From positions 1,145 to 65,144 of the forward strand of contig NZ_WIQU01000042.1 of NCBI RefSeq assembly GCF_015732285.1: 64,000 bases of DNA, given 5' to 3'. The DNA is from Pectinatus frisingensis. GTDB taxonomy: Bacteria > Bacillota > Negativicutes > Selenomonadales > Selenomonadaceae. The notes beneath the pieces are model-generated. The model ran no database searches. It saw nothing but the letters and a program-made list of their open reading frames with translations, and was not told where the DNA came from. Made by a program: the position numbers and the translations under genes. How positions within the stretch are numbered: the stretch's first letter is position 1; the number at the start of each line of letters is the position of its first letter. Positions 26,392-37,149 of the stretch are shown here, in pieces.

Positions 26392-26807
26392 GATAAGTTC
26401 TCCTTATACCGTTTTGTTTCTATGAATAATGGTAATAACAGCGGCAAAAAAAGTCAATAGAGGTTGATTTTACAGCGTTTATGATAAAAATGACAATTAC
26501 TTTATTTACCTAAAAAATGTTTGGTATTTATTATTAAAAGAAATTTTTTATAGGAATATATAAGTGTTTGTTAAGAAAAAAATTTAATTTTAAAAAATTG
26601 TTTTCAGTAAGGAAAATCAGTACAAAAAAATACATAAAATTTTAATAAAAATTTACTTAAAAATAGTAATTTAAAAAGTTAAAATTAAGTATGACAGTAT
26701 ATTAAAATATAAGCAAAATGTGTCGAGAGATTTAAAATGAAGGGTATAAAAAATATTTATAAAGAATTTTCAGAAAAATATTCAGAATATGACTCGGGCA
26801 CAGTCTA
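26392..26807. other. AT-rich spacer between anfO-like gene and nifH promoter
   Basis: About 415 bp of very AT-rich DNA with long A and T tracts. It should hold the leftward promoter of the AnfO-like gene, but no single box stands out. No reading frame worth reporting. Confidence 0.5.
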
Positions 26808-26836
26808 TTGACAAGCTGAAAATGATGATTTATAGT
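26808..26836 (+). promoter_or_regulatory. nifH promoter
   Basis: TTGACA (26808-26813), 17 bp, TATAGT (26831-26836): close to the vegetative consensus. No sigma-54 GG/GC boxes are present. Transcription would start near 26843, leaving a leader of about 170 nt before nifH. Confidence 0.75.
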
Positions 26837-26865
26837 TACAGCATCAACAAAACTTAACATATTTA

Positions 26866-27833
<968 letters not shown>

Positions 27834-27870
27834 GCAATTTAATACGATATAATGGCGACCAATGCAAAAA

Positions 27871-27992
27871 GGGACTGTCGCATGGATGACATTGATTTCA
27901 TAAAGATGCAATCCACTGTACTATGCAGGTTTCCCTCCTCTAAGGACGGGGAGGAAAATGGAATATTGCATATTATGTGCGACAGTCCTTTT
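27871..27992 (+). repeat. Structured 3'-UTR repeat element, copy B (nifH-nifI1)
   Basis: Perfect 11-bp outer stem GGACTGTCGCA (27872-27882) with TGCGACAGTCC (27978-27988), followed by TTTT. Interior: GACATTGATTTCATAAAGATGC, ATGCAAT pairing with ATTGCAT, hairpin CTG...CAG, hairpin CCTCCTC/GGGGAGG, and GGAATATTGCATATTATG. It sits 38 bp after nifH and 18 bp before the nifI1 start. A strong stem here should cut or stabilise the transcript so that nifH mRNA exceeds that of nifDK. Confidence 0.75.
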
Positions 27993-28010
27993 GAAATAGG
28001 AGGAACAAAA

Positions 28011-28346
28011 ATGAGTGATTTATTAATGATTCGTGCAGTAGTCCGCCCGGAAAAGTCGGCTGATGTACTTGCAGAACTCTTGGATGCCGGTTATGTGGGG
28101 GTAACCAAAGAGGAAGTATACGGCCGCGGCCGGCAAAAAGGGATAGTAGTTGGTGAAGTGCATTATGATGAACTGCCGAAAGAATTGCTGATAATTATTG
28201 CTGAAGCTGCGGATAAAGAAGATATAGTGCGTATCATTATGAAAAATGCCCGTACCGGTGAGAATGGCAATTTCGGTGATGGCCGTATTTTTATAAATAA
28301 AGTTGAAGAAGCTTATACAATAAGTTCCGGCAAAGCCGGTCTGTAG
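28011..28346 (+). CDS. nifI1: Nitrogenase-specific PII protein NifI1
   Basis: A 111-aa GlnB/PII-family protein. With NifI2 it binds and inhibits dinitrogenase in response to ammonium, relieved by 2-oxoglutarate, as shown for methanogens. The N-terminal MIRAVVRPEKSADVLAELLDAGY and the T-loop segment VYGRGRQKGIVVG fit. ATG 28011 has AGGAGG in front; a longer in-frame extension to 27852 would translate the structured repeat and is rejected. Its position after nifH marks it as NifI1. Confidence 0.92.
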   Translation: MSDLLMIRAVVRPEKSADVLAELLDAGYVGVTKEEVYGRGRQKGIVVGEVHYDELPKELLIIIAEAADKEDIVRIIMKNARTGENGNFGDGRIFINKVEEAYTISSGKAGL

Positions 28347-28359
28347 GGAGGTTCGAATA

Positions 28360-28764
28360 ATGAAAGAAATAATGGCGTTCCTGCGGATGAATAGGATAAA
28401 TGATACTAAGGCGGCTTTGGCAAAGGCCGGATATCCTTCTTTTACAGTGTCAAAGGCAGTGGGGCGCGGCAAAAAACCATTGGCGACGGAAGCAATAAAT
28501 GTAATAGTTGAAAATGCCGGAGAGGTACCGGCCAATGCCATTGGAGTGCATCTTTCCGAAGGTACACGGCTAGTTCCGCGTCGTTCGTTTTCTTTAATCG
28601 TCGATGATTCACAAGTGGAACTCGCTGTAAATACAATAATTACCATTAATCAGACCGGACAGCCAGGTGATGGTAAAATTTTTGTAATGCCTGTTACAGG
28701 TGGTTACAATATTAGAACAGGCCAATATCAAGAAGTTGAAATGCTGCAGTTAGGAGAGGATTGA
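28360..28764 (+). CDS. nifI2: Nitrogenase-specific PII protein NifI2
   Basis: A 134-aa PII-family protein, longer in the T-loop region than NifI1, with MKEIMAFLRMNRINDTKAAL, a VGRGKKP element and C-terminal GDGKIFVMPV. It partners NifI1 in fast post-translational control of nitrogenase. It starts 14 bp after nifI1 behind GGGAGG and ends 1 bp before nifD. Confidence 0.92.
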   Translation: MKEIMAFLRMNRINDTKAALAKAGYPSFTVSKAVGRGKKPLATEAINVIVENAGEVPANAIGVHLSEGTRLVPRRSFSLIVDDSQVELAVNTIITINQTGQPGDGKIFVMPVTGGYNIRTGQYQEVEMLQLGED

Positions 28765-28765
28765 A

Positions 28766-30367
28766 ATGGACGCACGTGAAGCTGTTTTAGATAAATATTC
28801 CGGTCGTGTATTCAAGAATAGAAAAGATCATATCATTGAATTAGATGAGGCCGGTATACCAAAAGAAATAGCAGCCAACAGTCGTTCTGTTCCGGGACTT
28901 ATGATCAACCGGGGCTGCTGCTATGCAGGTTGTAAAGGAGTTGTATTGGGACCTTTGCGTGATACGGTGGTGATAACACATGGTCCTATTGGCTGCGGAT
29001 ATTATACGTGGGGGACAAGGCGCAATAAGGCAGATGCTCCGGATGGCCGCAATTTCATTCAATATAGTTTTTCAACCGACGTGCAGGAAACGGATATAGT
29101 TTTTGGTGGTATGAAAAAACTTCATCAAGCGATAAAAGAAGCTGTGGAAATATTTCATCCTCGTGCCGTTATGATTTGTTCAACTTGTCCGATAGGACTT
29201 ATTGGTGATGATACCAAAGCGGTGGCCGCTGAAGTAGAAAAAGAGTTTGGCATTACCTGCATTGCTTATAGTTGTGAAGGATATAAAGGCGTAAGTCAAT
29301 CAGCTGGACACCATATTGCCAACAACGGTCTGATGCAAAGGGTAATCGGTTCAGCAAATGATGAAGTGAAGGAAAAAGCTTTTCGTATAAATATATTGGG
29401 TGAGTATAATATTGGCGGTGATGGCTGGGAACAGGAACGCCTGCTGAAAAAAATCGGCTATGAAGTGGTTGCTGTATTGACCGGTGATGGTTCTTTTGAA
29501 GCTCTTACCCACGCCCACACAGCTAATTTGAATTTGGTGCAATGTCATCGTTCTATAAATTACATCGCAGAAATGATGAAAACTAAATATAATATTGACT
29601 GGATAAAAGTTAATTTTATCGGTATTGATGAAACAATCAGGACCTTGCGGGAAATAGCCGATTATTTTGATAATGACGAAATAAAAAAACGCACCGAAGA
29701 GGTAATTGGTGAGGAACTTGAATCTATAGCCGAAGAAAGAAAATTTTATCGGTCAAAATTAGAAGGTAAAACAGCCGGTGTTTTTGTCGGTGGTTCACGT
29801 TCACATCATTATCAAAATGTGCTGAAGGATTTTGGTGTCAAAACTGTCATAGCCGGCTACGAATTTGCGCATCGTGATGATTATGAAGGTCGTGAAGTCC
29901 TTCCCAATATAAAACTTGATGCCGACAGTAAAAACATTGAGACGATAACTGTACAGCCTGATAAAGAATTTTATCATGTGGCATTGGATAAAGAAAGATT
30001 TGAAGAATTGCGCAGACAAAATGTCGAACTTGAATATTATAAGGGTATGTTTAAAGATATGGGAGACGGAACTATAACTGTTGATGATTTTAATCATTAT
30101 GAAACAGAGAAAGTGCTGGATATATTTAAACCTGATATTTTTTACTCTGGAATAAAAGATAAATATATGATACAGAAAAAGGGATTTCCTTCTAATCAGT
30201 TACATTCCTATGACTACAGCGGACCTTATGCCTGTTTTAAAGGTGCGATAACATTTGCCAGAAATACGTATTTGAGTATTTATGCACCAGCTTGGAAAAT
30301 GATTGTACCGCCTTGGCGGACAAAACCAACTTTAGAAGGTACGATGGGAGATGAAAATTATGCTTGA
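28766..30367 (+). CDS. nifD: Nitrogenase MoFe protein alpha chain
   Basis: A 533-aa NifD. P-cluster ligands correspond to Cys51, Cys77 and Cys141; cofactor ligands to Cys260 (NLVQCHRS) and His480 (LHSYDYSGPY); His182 in SQSAGHHIAN matches the catalytic His195 of Azotobacter. A roughly 50-residue insert (about 375-428) after FAHRDDYEGR is the hallmark of the Clostridium pasteurianum type. Retained Gln178 and His480 support a molybdenum enzyme rather than V or Fe-only. It overlaps nifK by 8 bp. Confidence 0.96.
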   Translation: MDAREAVLDKYSGRVFKNRKDHIIELDEAGIPKEIAANSRSVPGLMINRGCCYAGCKGVVLGPLRDTVVITHGPIGCGYYTWGTRRNKADAPDGRNFIQYSFSTDVQETDIVFGGMKKLHQAIKEAVEIFHPRAVMICSTCPIGLIGDDTKAVAAEVEKEFGITCIAYSCEGYKGVSQSAGHHIANNGLMQRVIGSANDEVKEKAFRINILGEYNIGGDGWEQERLLKKIGYEVVAVLTGDGSFEALTHAHTANLNLVQCHRSINYIAEMMKTKYNIDWIKVNFIGIDETIRTLREIADYFDNDEIKKRTEEVIGEELESIAEERKFYRSKLEGKTAGVFVGGSRSHHYQNVLKDFGVKTVIAGYEFAHRDDYEGREVLPNIKLDADSKNIETITVQPDKEFYHVALDKERFEELRRQNVELEYYKGMFKDMGDGTITVDDFNHYETEKVLDIFKPDIFYSGIKDKYMIQKKGFPSNQLHSYDYSGPYACFKGAITFARNTYLSIYAPAWKMIVPPWRTKPTLEGTMGDENYA

Positions 30368-31724
30368 TATGACACCAAAAAAATTGGCAGTCAGAAAAGC
30401 ACTGAGGATAAATCCGGCTAAAACCTGCCAGCCGGTGGGTGCAATGTATGCCGCACTGGGAGTGCATCGCTGTATGCCGCACAGTCATGGTTCACAAGGC
30501 TGTTGTTCATATCATCGGACCTTTCTCGCACGTCATTTTAAAGAACCGGCTATTGCCACGACAAGTTCCTTTTCGGAAGGTGCTTGCGTATTTGGTGGCG
30601 GCAGTAACTTGAAAAAAGCGGTAAAAAATATCTTTGATATATATAATCCGGATATTATTGCCGTGCATACCACCTGTCTCAGTGAAACTATCGGTGATGA
30701 TCTTAATACACTTATTCAGCAGCTTGATATACCGGCAGGGAAAATAGTTGTTCATACTAACACGCCCAGTTATGTCGGGTCACATATCAATGGCTTTGCC
30801 AATATGATGAGTGGTTTTATAAAGTATCTCAGCGAAAAAAATGCTGTACCAAACGGGAAAATAGGCATTTTCCCCGGTTTTGTCAATCCGGGTGATATGC
30901 ATGAATTAAAAAGAATAGCTAAACTGCTCGGTGTCAAGTATATAATGTTCCCCGATACTGACGGAACAATGAACTCTGCACTTACCGGGCACTATGAAAT
31001 GTATCCTAAGGGCGGGACGACAATACAGGAAATACGTGAATTGGGCGGTGCACAGCATGTTTTGGCTTTGGGCGAAATAACCAGCTGTACACCGGCCATG
31101 GATCTCAAGCGGAAATGCGGTGTGGATTTTACAGCATTGCCGCTGCCGATTGGTGTGGAAGCCACTGATAGATATATTATGGCTTTGTCGCATTTGAGCA
31201 GACGGGAAGTACCAGCGGAAATTGAAGAAGAACGAGGTCAGCTTCTTGACATCATGATAGATTCACATGCTTATTATGGTGATAAAAGAGTGGCCATCGC
31301 CGGAGATCCTGATACGGTTCTGGGATTGGCGGCATTTTGCTTGGAATTGGGCATGAAACCGCGTTATATGATAACCGGAACACCTGATGAAAAGTTTAGC
31401 AAAAAAGCCAAAGAACTTCTTTTGAAATACGGTGTGACTGATTGCATTGCCAAAGCTAATACGGATCTGTTTGAACTGCATCAGCTGATGAAAAATAAAC
31501 CGGTGGACTTATTGATCGGCGGCACGCACTGTAAGTATATTGCCCGTGCAGAAGATGTACCGTTTGTCAGAGCCGGGTTTCCCATACTGGATCGTTATGT
31601 TCATCCCTATATGCCGCTTGTCGGTTATCGGGGAGCCATGCGGTTGATTGAACTCATTTGCAATACGTTGCTTGATCGTCAGGATCGTGATGCAGCTGAT
31701 AAAGATTTTGAGTTGGTAATGTAG
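30360..31724 (+). CDS. nifK: Nitrogenase MoFe protein beta chain
   Basis: A 454-aa NifK that pairs with NifD and shares the P-cluster. Ligand cysteines are visible in KTCQPVGAMY (Cys23), GSQGCCSYH (Cys48) and TTCLSETIGDD. Start 30360, MLDMTPKKLAVRKALRINPA, matches the short N-terminus of the Clostridium pasteurianum protein; it lacks the roughly 50-residue N-terminal extension of proteobacterial NifK. The start overlaps the nifD stop. A new promoter lies downstream, so this ends the first nif transcript. Confidence 0.96.
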   Translation: MLDMTPKKLAVRKALRINPAKTCQPVGAMYAALGVHRCMPHSHGSQGCCSYHRTFLARHFKEPAIATTSSFSEGACVFGGGSNLKKAVKNIFDIYNPDIIAVHTTCLSETIGDDLNTLIQQLDIPAGKIVVHTNTPSYVGSHINGFANMMSGFIKYLSEKNAVPNGKIGIFPGFVNPGDMHELKRIAKLLGVKYIMFPDTDGTMNSALTGHYEMYPKGGTTIQEIRELGGAQHVLALGEITSCTPAMDLKRKCGVDFTALPLPIGVEATDRYIMALSHLSRREVPAEIEEERGQLLDIMIDSHAYYGDKRVAIAGDPDTVLGLAAFCLELGMKPRYMITGTPDEKFSKKAKELLLKYGVTDCIAKANTDLFELHQLMKNKPVDLLIGGTHCKYIARAEDVPFVRAGFPILDRYVHPYMPLVGYRGAMRLIELICNTLLDRQDRDAADKDFELVM

Positions 31725-31876
31725 ATGAGAATAATCAAAGCATTATTAAAAAGTTTCAAAAACAATAAAAAATATAATGCATAGAACAGAATTATTTATT
31801 TTTATTATCTTTATAGACAGACAATATATATAACACATATTATATAATTATTGCTTATTTTATTAAATATAGACTA

Positions 31877-31994
31877 TTGTATTCTTGTAAAGTTTTGTGT
31901 ATAATAAATAAAAATGAATAATAATTATAAAGAGCTTGCCGATAGCCCTCTAATACAATGATGTATTGATGTATTAGGGGGTTTTCTGTTTTTT
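31877..31994 (+). promoter_or_regulatory. nifE promoter and leader terminator
   Basis: TTGTAT (31877-31882), 17 bp, TATAAT (31900-31905) forms a good promoter. About 35 nt into the transcript comes an intrinsic terminator, CCCTCTAATAC (31946-31956) with GTATTAGGGGG (31971-31981) and a T-rich tail to 31994. A weaker upstream stem AGAG/CTCT overlaps its left arm. Thus the nifE transcript seems to be attenuated, or the hairpin mainly ends nifK read-through. The remaining DNA of this 330-bp gap is AT-rich. Confidence 0.6.
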
Positions 31995-32054
31995 AGCAAA
32001 AACTGAAACAAGCTGGGTAAAAATGTACTGTGCAGTGAGGGGAAGGTGCAGGTT

Positions 32055-33401
32055 ATGGGTGAAGAAATCTTAGAAGTGCGTAAAAAATCGATAATGGTAA
32101 AAACTCTTGGCTGCAGCAGTACCGGAATAGAATGTGATAAAGCCAGTGTGTCGGGGTCTGTGAGTCAAAGGGCCTGTGTTTACTGTGGTGCCCGTGTTGT
32201 ACTGAATCCGATAACAGATGCTTTTCATATAGTCCATGGACCGATTGGCTGTGCCAGCTATACTTGGGATATACGTGGCAGTTTATCCAGTGGCAGTGAT
32301 TTGTATCGTAATAGTTTTTCCACTGATTTACGGGAAAAAGATATAATTTTCGGCGGTGCCGCTAAATTAACAGCGGCAATTGATGAAGTGGTACAAAAAT
32401 ATCAGGCTAAGTTGATTTTTGTCTATGCAACCTGCATTGTCGGAGTTATTGGTGATGATGTTGAGGCTGTCTGCACAGCGGCCGAAAAAAAATATAAAAT
32501 ACGGGTCATAGCGGTAAAGGCACCCGGCTTTTCCGGAACAAAGCGGCAGGGATATAAACTGGCCTGCGATGCCATGATGCGCTTGATTCGGCCATATCAA
32601 TTATCGAAAGATACATTGCATCATGGGGTAAATATACTTGGTGATTTTAATCTTGCCGGAGAAATTTGGTTGATAAAGAATTATTTTAAAAAAATTGGAA
32701 TAGAAGTGATATCAACTTTTACCGGTGATGCTTCATATGAAAAACTAATAAAAGCACCATCAGCGGCATTGAATATTGTACAGTGTGCCGGTTCATCAAT
32801 GTACCTGGCCAAGCTGATGGAAGAGGAGTTTGGTATCCCATATATGAAAGTGAGCTTCTTTGGCATTGAGGACACCAGTGCATCAATTATGCGGGTGGCA
32901 CAAATGCTTGGTGATGCCGGTGTGGTAGAAAAAGCAGTGAATTTGACCAAGCGGGAAAGCTGCCGCTTGAGAAGTTTCATGGAAAAATACCGACCATATC
33001 TGGCCGGGAAAAAGGCAGCTATATATGTCGGCGGCGGGTTTAAGGCTATTTCTTTAATAAGGCAGTTTAATGAGATGGGAATCGAAACGGTAGTTGTCGG
33101 CACACAAACCGGTAAAAAAGATGAATATGAAGTTATCCAGAGTATTGTCAATGATGATACGGTAATCTTGGATGATGCCAATCCGGCTGAACTGGAATTT
33201 TTTATGAAACAAAAAAAAGCGGATATATTGGTAGGCGGTGTGAAAGAAAGACCATTAGCTTACAAATTGGGTATTGCCTTTTGTGACCATAACCATGAAA
33301 GAAAACATGCACTTGGTGGTTATGAAGGTGTGGAAAATTTTACCAAAGAGATAAATTTGAGTATAAACAGTCCTGTTTGGGAGTGTATGACAGCAATTTA
33401 A
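32055..33401 (+). CDS. nifE: FeMo-cofactor scaffold protein NifE
   Basis: A 448-aa NifE, a NifD paralogue. With NifN it forms the scaffold on which the NifB product is converted to FeMo-cofactor. Cluster cysteines occur in RACVYCGAR, GPIGCASYTW and YATCIVGVIGDD. The cofactor-site His of NifD is absent, as expected (C-terminus HALGGYEGVENF). ATG 32055 follows GAGGGGAAGG; a GTG nine bases earlier is less well placed. It opens the second nif operon. Confidence 0.94.
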   Translation: MGEEILEVRKKSIMVKTLGCSSTGIECDKASVSGSVSQRACVYCGARVVLNPITDAFHIVHGPIGCASYTWDIRGSLSSGSDLYRNSFSTDLREKDIIFGGAAKLTAAIDEVVQKYQAKLIFVYATCIVGVIGDDVEAVCTAAEKKYKIRVIAVKAPGFSGTKRQGYKLACDAMMRLIRPYQLSKDTLHHGVNILGDFNLAGEIWLIKNYFKKIGIEVISTFTGDASYEKLIKAPSAALNIVQCAGSSMYLAKLMEEEFGIPYMKVSFFGIEDTSASIMRVAQMLGDAGVVEKAVNLTKRESCRLRSFMEKYRPYLAGKKAAIYVGGGFKAISLIRQFNEMGIETVVVGTQTGKKDEYEVIQSIVNDDTVILDDANPAELEFFMKQKKADILVGGVKERPLAYKLGIAFCDHNHERKHALGGYEGVENFTKEINLSINSPVWECMTAI

Positions 33402-33435
33402 TATCAGTGGTTTTTCAAAGAAGGGAAGAACAGTT

Positions 33436-36099
33436 ATGGAAAATGCCGTCAATTTAAATGTAAATCCATGTAAAATGTGCGTCCCGTTGGGTTCAGTGAC
33501 AGCTTTGTACGGCATTGCCCGCTGTATGTCTATTCTGCATGGCTCGCAGGGATGCAGCACATATATAAGACGTCATATGGCAACCCATTATAATGAACCG
33601 GTGGATATTGCCTCGTCTTCATTAACGGAAGAAGGCACGGTTTTTGGTGGAGAAAAAAATCTTTTATCAGGATTGGAAAATCTTATCAGGCTTTATTCCC
33701 CGGAAGTAATTGGTGTCTCTACGACTTGCCTGGCAGAGACCATTGGGGAAGATATTCCGGGAATAATAAAAAAATTTTATGAACTGCATCCGGAATGTAC
33801 TGCTGAAATAATTCCCGTTTCCTCACCCAGTTATGCAGGGACACATTTTGATGGATTTTTTCGGGCAACAAGAGCAGTTGTGGAAAATGTGTCAATGGAT
33901 ATTAGGAAAAATAATAAGGTGAATATCGTGACCGGTATGATTTCACCGGCAGATACCAGATACTTGAAACATTTACTGAATATGATGCAGATTGATTATA
34001 TACTGCTGCCGGATATATCAGATAATCTTGATGGAGTTCATGTGGAGAAGTATGATCGTTTACCAAAAGGAGGAACATCACTCAGTGATATAAAAAAGAT
34101 GGCTGGTGCTAAATACACTATTGAATTGTCAACTTTTAACAATGACGATTTTTCACCGGCTGTTTATTTGCAGCAGCAATATGGAGTTCCTTATTGCCGA
34201 TTGGATTTGCCGATTGGGATAAAGGCCACGGATGCATTGATAAATAAGTTAAAAGAATTGGGCGGTATGATACCTGAAGAGTTGCAAAAAGAGAGGGGAC
34301 GCTGTCTGGATGCCATGATTGATTCCCACAAATATAATGCCATGGGTAAAGCTGCAATATTTGGTGAACCCGATATTGTTGCGGGAGTAGTCAATATCTG
34401 CTGTGAGAATGGCGTTATACCGGTCGTTTGTGCAACCGGTTCAGTGTGCCATGCCTTTGATAAAAAACTGCGTGAGAAAGTAGAAAAAACTGCTAAAGTG
34501 CAATTTGTAGAGAAAATAAGGATTAAAGATGATGCTGATTTTACAGAAATAGAAAATTGTGTGATTGAGTGTGAAGCAAATATAATGATTGGCAGTGGTG
34601 ACGGATATCGTATTGAAGAACGTACTGATATACCGCTCCTACGCTGTACATTCCCGATACATGACCGGGTAGGAGGACAAAGAGTACGTTTGCTGGGATA
34701 TGATGGTGCCATGCGGATGCTGGACAATATTGCTAACACACTCTTAGCAAAACTGGAAGGATCGTATCGCCAAAATTTATATGACAAATATTTTCGGCCG
34801 GAAAATGAAAGTACGACTGTTAAATTATCAGCAGACAATATTGTTGACATAAATCAACGTCAGGTATTGAAAGAAAAAACATTGCGTCATCCTTGCTATA
34901 CCTGCGGCAGTGGTCAGTATGCCCGCATTCATCTGCCGATTGCTCCTAAGTGCAATATTCAATGCAATTACTGCATCAGAAAATATGACTGCCCTAATGA
35001 AAGTCGTCCGGGAGTTACTACGGAGATATTGTCACCACAAGAAGCCTTTGAAAAATATATGCTGGTTAAAAAACGTTTGCCTAACCTCACAGTAGCAGGC
35101 ATTGCCGGACCCGGTGATGCTTTGGCCAATTTTGAGCAGACCCGGCAGACCTTGTATCTGATAAGACAAGCCGATCCGACGGTGACTTTTTGTCTTTCCA
35201 CCAATGGGCTTATGCTGCCGCAATATGCTCAGGAGATAATTGACCTTGGTGTAACTCATGTAACAGTGACACTTAATGCCGTTGATCCTGAAATCGGTGC
35301 CAAAATATATAAGCATATAGATTACATGGGGCAGCGCTACACCGGGATAAGCGGTGCCGGCATATTACTCGGCAACCAGCTCAATGGCATACGTTATCTC
35401 ACCAGACATGGGGTAATATGCAAAATTAATATTGTCATGCTTAAAGGAATCAATGAAGAACATATTGTTGCCGTGGTAAAAAAAGCAAAAGAACTCGGTT
35501 GCGAAATCACTAATATAATGCAATTGATACCGGTTAAAGGCAGTGCTTTTGAAAACATGCCACTTGTTTCTAATAAGGAAATAATGGATATGCGGAAAAA
35601 ATGCGGGCTGTATATGAAGCAAATGTATCATTGCAGGCAATGTCGTGCCGATGCTATTGGAACATTGGGAAATGACCTTTCTATTGAATATAGAAATATC
35701 AGTGCTGCAAAGGAGAAGCCAGCGAGAAACAGCCCATATCGTTTTGCGGCAGCTAGTAAAAGTGGTATGATCATTGACTGCCACTTTGGGCAGACAGAAG
35801 AATTTTATATATATGAAAGTGATGGCATTGATTTGCGTTTTATTGAAAAACGTAATGTTGAAAAATATTGTCTAGGTAAGGAAAACTGTGGTAACAAAAC
35901 TGACAAAATAGAAAAAATAATAATTACAATAAAAGATTGTACAGCAGTTATTGCCCTGCGTATTGGTGAAGTACCGCGGCAACGGCTTAAGAATGTTGGT
36001 ATAGAAGTGATAACAACTTATGATCGTATTGAAAATGCTGTAAAAAAAGCGGCGGAATCAAAAAATGCAGCTAATGAAGTTTGGAATACAGCATTGTGA
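33436..36099 (+). CDS. nifN-B: NifN-NifB fusion protein
   Basis: An 887-aa fusion. Residues 1-450 are NifN (NPCKMCVPLGSVTALYG, HGSQGCSTY, TTCLAETIGED), partner of NifE. Residues 475-760 are NifB, the radical-SAM enzyme that makes the NifB-cofactor core; CNIQCNYC gives Cys506, Cys510 and Cys513, with HPCYTCGSG upstream and KYDCPNESRPG after. The last 120 residues are a NifX/NafY-like cofactor-binding domain (FAAASKSGMIIDCHFGQ). The same fusion is known from Clostridium pasteurianum. It lies 34 bp after nifE. Confidence 0.95.
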   Translation: MENAVNLNVNPCKMCVPLGSVTALYGIARCMSILHGSQGCSTYIRRHMATHYNEPVDIASSSLTEEGTVFGGEKNLLSGLENLIRLYSPEVIGVSTTCLAETIGEDIPGIIKKFYELHPECTAEIIPVSSPSYAGTHFDGFFRATRAVVENVSMDIRKNNKVNIVTGMISPADTRYLKHLLNMMQIDYILLPDISDNLDGVHVEKYDRLPKGGTSLSDIKKMAGAKYTIELSTFNNDDFSPAVYLQQQYGVPYCRLDLPIGIKATDALINKLKELGGMIPEELQKERGRCLDAMIDSHKYNAMGKAAIFGEPDIVAGVVNICCENGVIPVVCATGSVCHAFDKKLREKVEKTAKVQFVEKIRIKDDADFTEIENCVIECEANIMIGSGDGYRIEERTDIPLLRCTFPIHDRVGGQRVRLLGYDGAMRMLDNIANTLLAKLEGSYRQNLYDKYFRPENESTTVKLSADNIVDINQRQVLKEKTLRHPCYTCGSGQYARIHLPIAPKCNIQCNYCIRKYDCPNESRPGVTTEILSPQEAFEKYMLVKKRLPNLTVAGIAGPGDALANFEQTRQTLYLIRQADPTVTFCLSTNGLMLPQYAQEIIDLGVTHVTVTLNAVDPEIGAKIYKHIDYMGQRYTGISGAGILLGNQLNGIRYLTRHGVICKINIVMLKGINEEHIVAVVKKAKELGCEITNIMQLIPVKGSAFENMPLVSNKEIMDMRKKCGLYMKQMYHCRQCRADAIGTLGNDLSIEYRNISAAKEKPARNSPYRFAAASKSGMIIDCHFGQTEEFYIYESDGIDLRFIEKRNVEKYCLGKENCGNKTDKIEKIIITIKDCTAVIALRIGEVPRQRLKNVGIEVITTYDRIENAVKKAAESKNAANEVWNTAL

Positions 36100-36192
36100 T
36101 TGTCGGCCATCCGGCAGCGGCAGGTTTTGCTGATAATTTATTTTAGGCAACAGATGCCGTTGATCGGATGATTGATTTTAAGGAGGAGCAAC

Positions 36193-37149
36193 ATGATAGT
36201 GGATGCTACTTTATGCTATATGGAAACGTCAACAGCAAAACAGCAGTATATGATGCTTATGGCTCTCACCCGACTGCCGATTGATGCCATAGAAATGACT
36301 GTAGTAGTATACAATAATATTGTTAGAATGAAATTGCCCCGGCAAAAATATATTTTACGGGTAAAGAATAAATATGATATAGAAAATTATCCCGGCTTTC
36401 ATTACTACGTGAAGTCGATTAATATAGATAAAGATTCTGATAAAAAATGGATAGAACAGGTTATGTATGATACATCGGGCAGAGCTGCAGCAAGACGTAT
36501 TATTGTTATTGATGAAGTGTCAGTAATTAACATGTGTGAACAGTTTTGCACATGGATAAGAAATGGAAAACTTTACTTGGAACCGCTTAACTATATCGAG
36601 CAGGCGACAGCATTGGCATATACGTGGTTGAAATGCGGGGGGAATTCAGTTATTACTGCTTTTTGCGGTCTTGGCAACCATGCACCTTTAGAGGAAGTGC
36701 TGATGACACTTCATGTAACGGGGATAAAAAGACTTATAAAGCCACTTAATTTCAGTGAATTGAAAAAGGCGGCAGGAAATATTGCGATATCACCGGTTAA
36801 ACCAGTTGTGGGGGCAGAAATATTTGCAGTGGAATCAGGAATACATGTTGATGGAATAAAAAAAAATCCCCAGTTATATGAACCATATCCACCTGAATTA
36901 GTGAATGCCAGTCGTCGTATTGTTCTGGGTGATATGTCTGGTAAAAGTTCTATTGAGGCTAAATTAAAAGAGTATAATTTGGTCTGTGGCAAAATTGATA
37001 CAGTGAAAATTCTTGAGATTGTAAAACAAAAATCACATGATTTGCACAGAGCAATAACTGATGAGGAGTTTTGTAATTTAGTGAAAATGATAGGATGTGC
37101 TGGCAGTGCAGAAAAAAAAATTTCATATAGTAGATACAACACTGCGTGA
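36193..37149 (+). CDS. nifV-omega: Homocitrate synthase subunit, NifV omega
   Basis: A 318-aa protein covering the C-terminal half of homocitrate synthase, recognisable by FAVESGIHVDGIKKNP, GDMSGKSSIEAKL and an N-terminal barrel remnant. In Clostridium pasteurianum homocitrate synthase is split into omega and alpha chains, both needed for activity. ATG 36193 follows AAGGAGGAG. Its 3' end overlaps the alpha gene by about 45-50 bp. It would supply homocitrate, the organic ligand of FeMo-cofactor. Confidence 0.88.
   Translation: MIVDATLCYMETSTAKQQYMMLMALTRLPIDAIEMTVVVYNNIVRMKLPRQKYILRVKNKYDIENYPGFHYYVKSINIDKDSDKKWIEQVMYDTSGRAAARRIIVIDEVSVINMCEQFCTWIRNGKLYLEPLNYIEQATALAYTWLKCGGNSVITAFCGLGNHAPLEEVLMTLHVTGIKRLIKPLNFSELKKAAGNIAISPVKPVVGAEIFAVESGIHVDGIKKNPQLYEPYPPELVNASRRIVLGDMSGKSSIEAKLKEYNLVCGKIDTVKILEIVKQKSHDLHRAITDEEFCNLVKMIGCAGSAEKKISYSRYNTA

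Noticed and set aside
27852-28010. N-terminal extension of NifI1 by 53 codons
   Set aside because: The extension is only the structured repeat element read as codons; the PII fold starts at 28011, which has a proper AGGAGG site.
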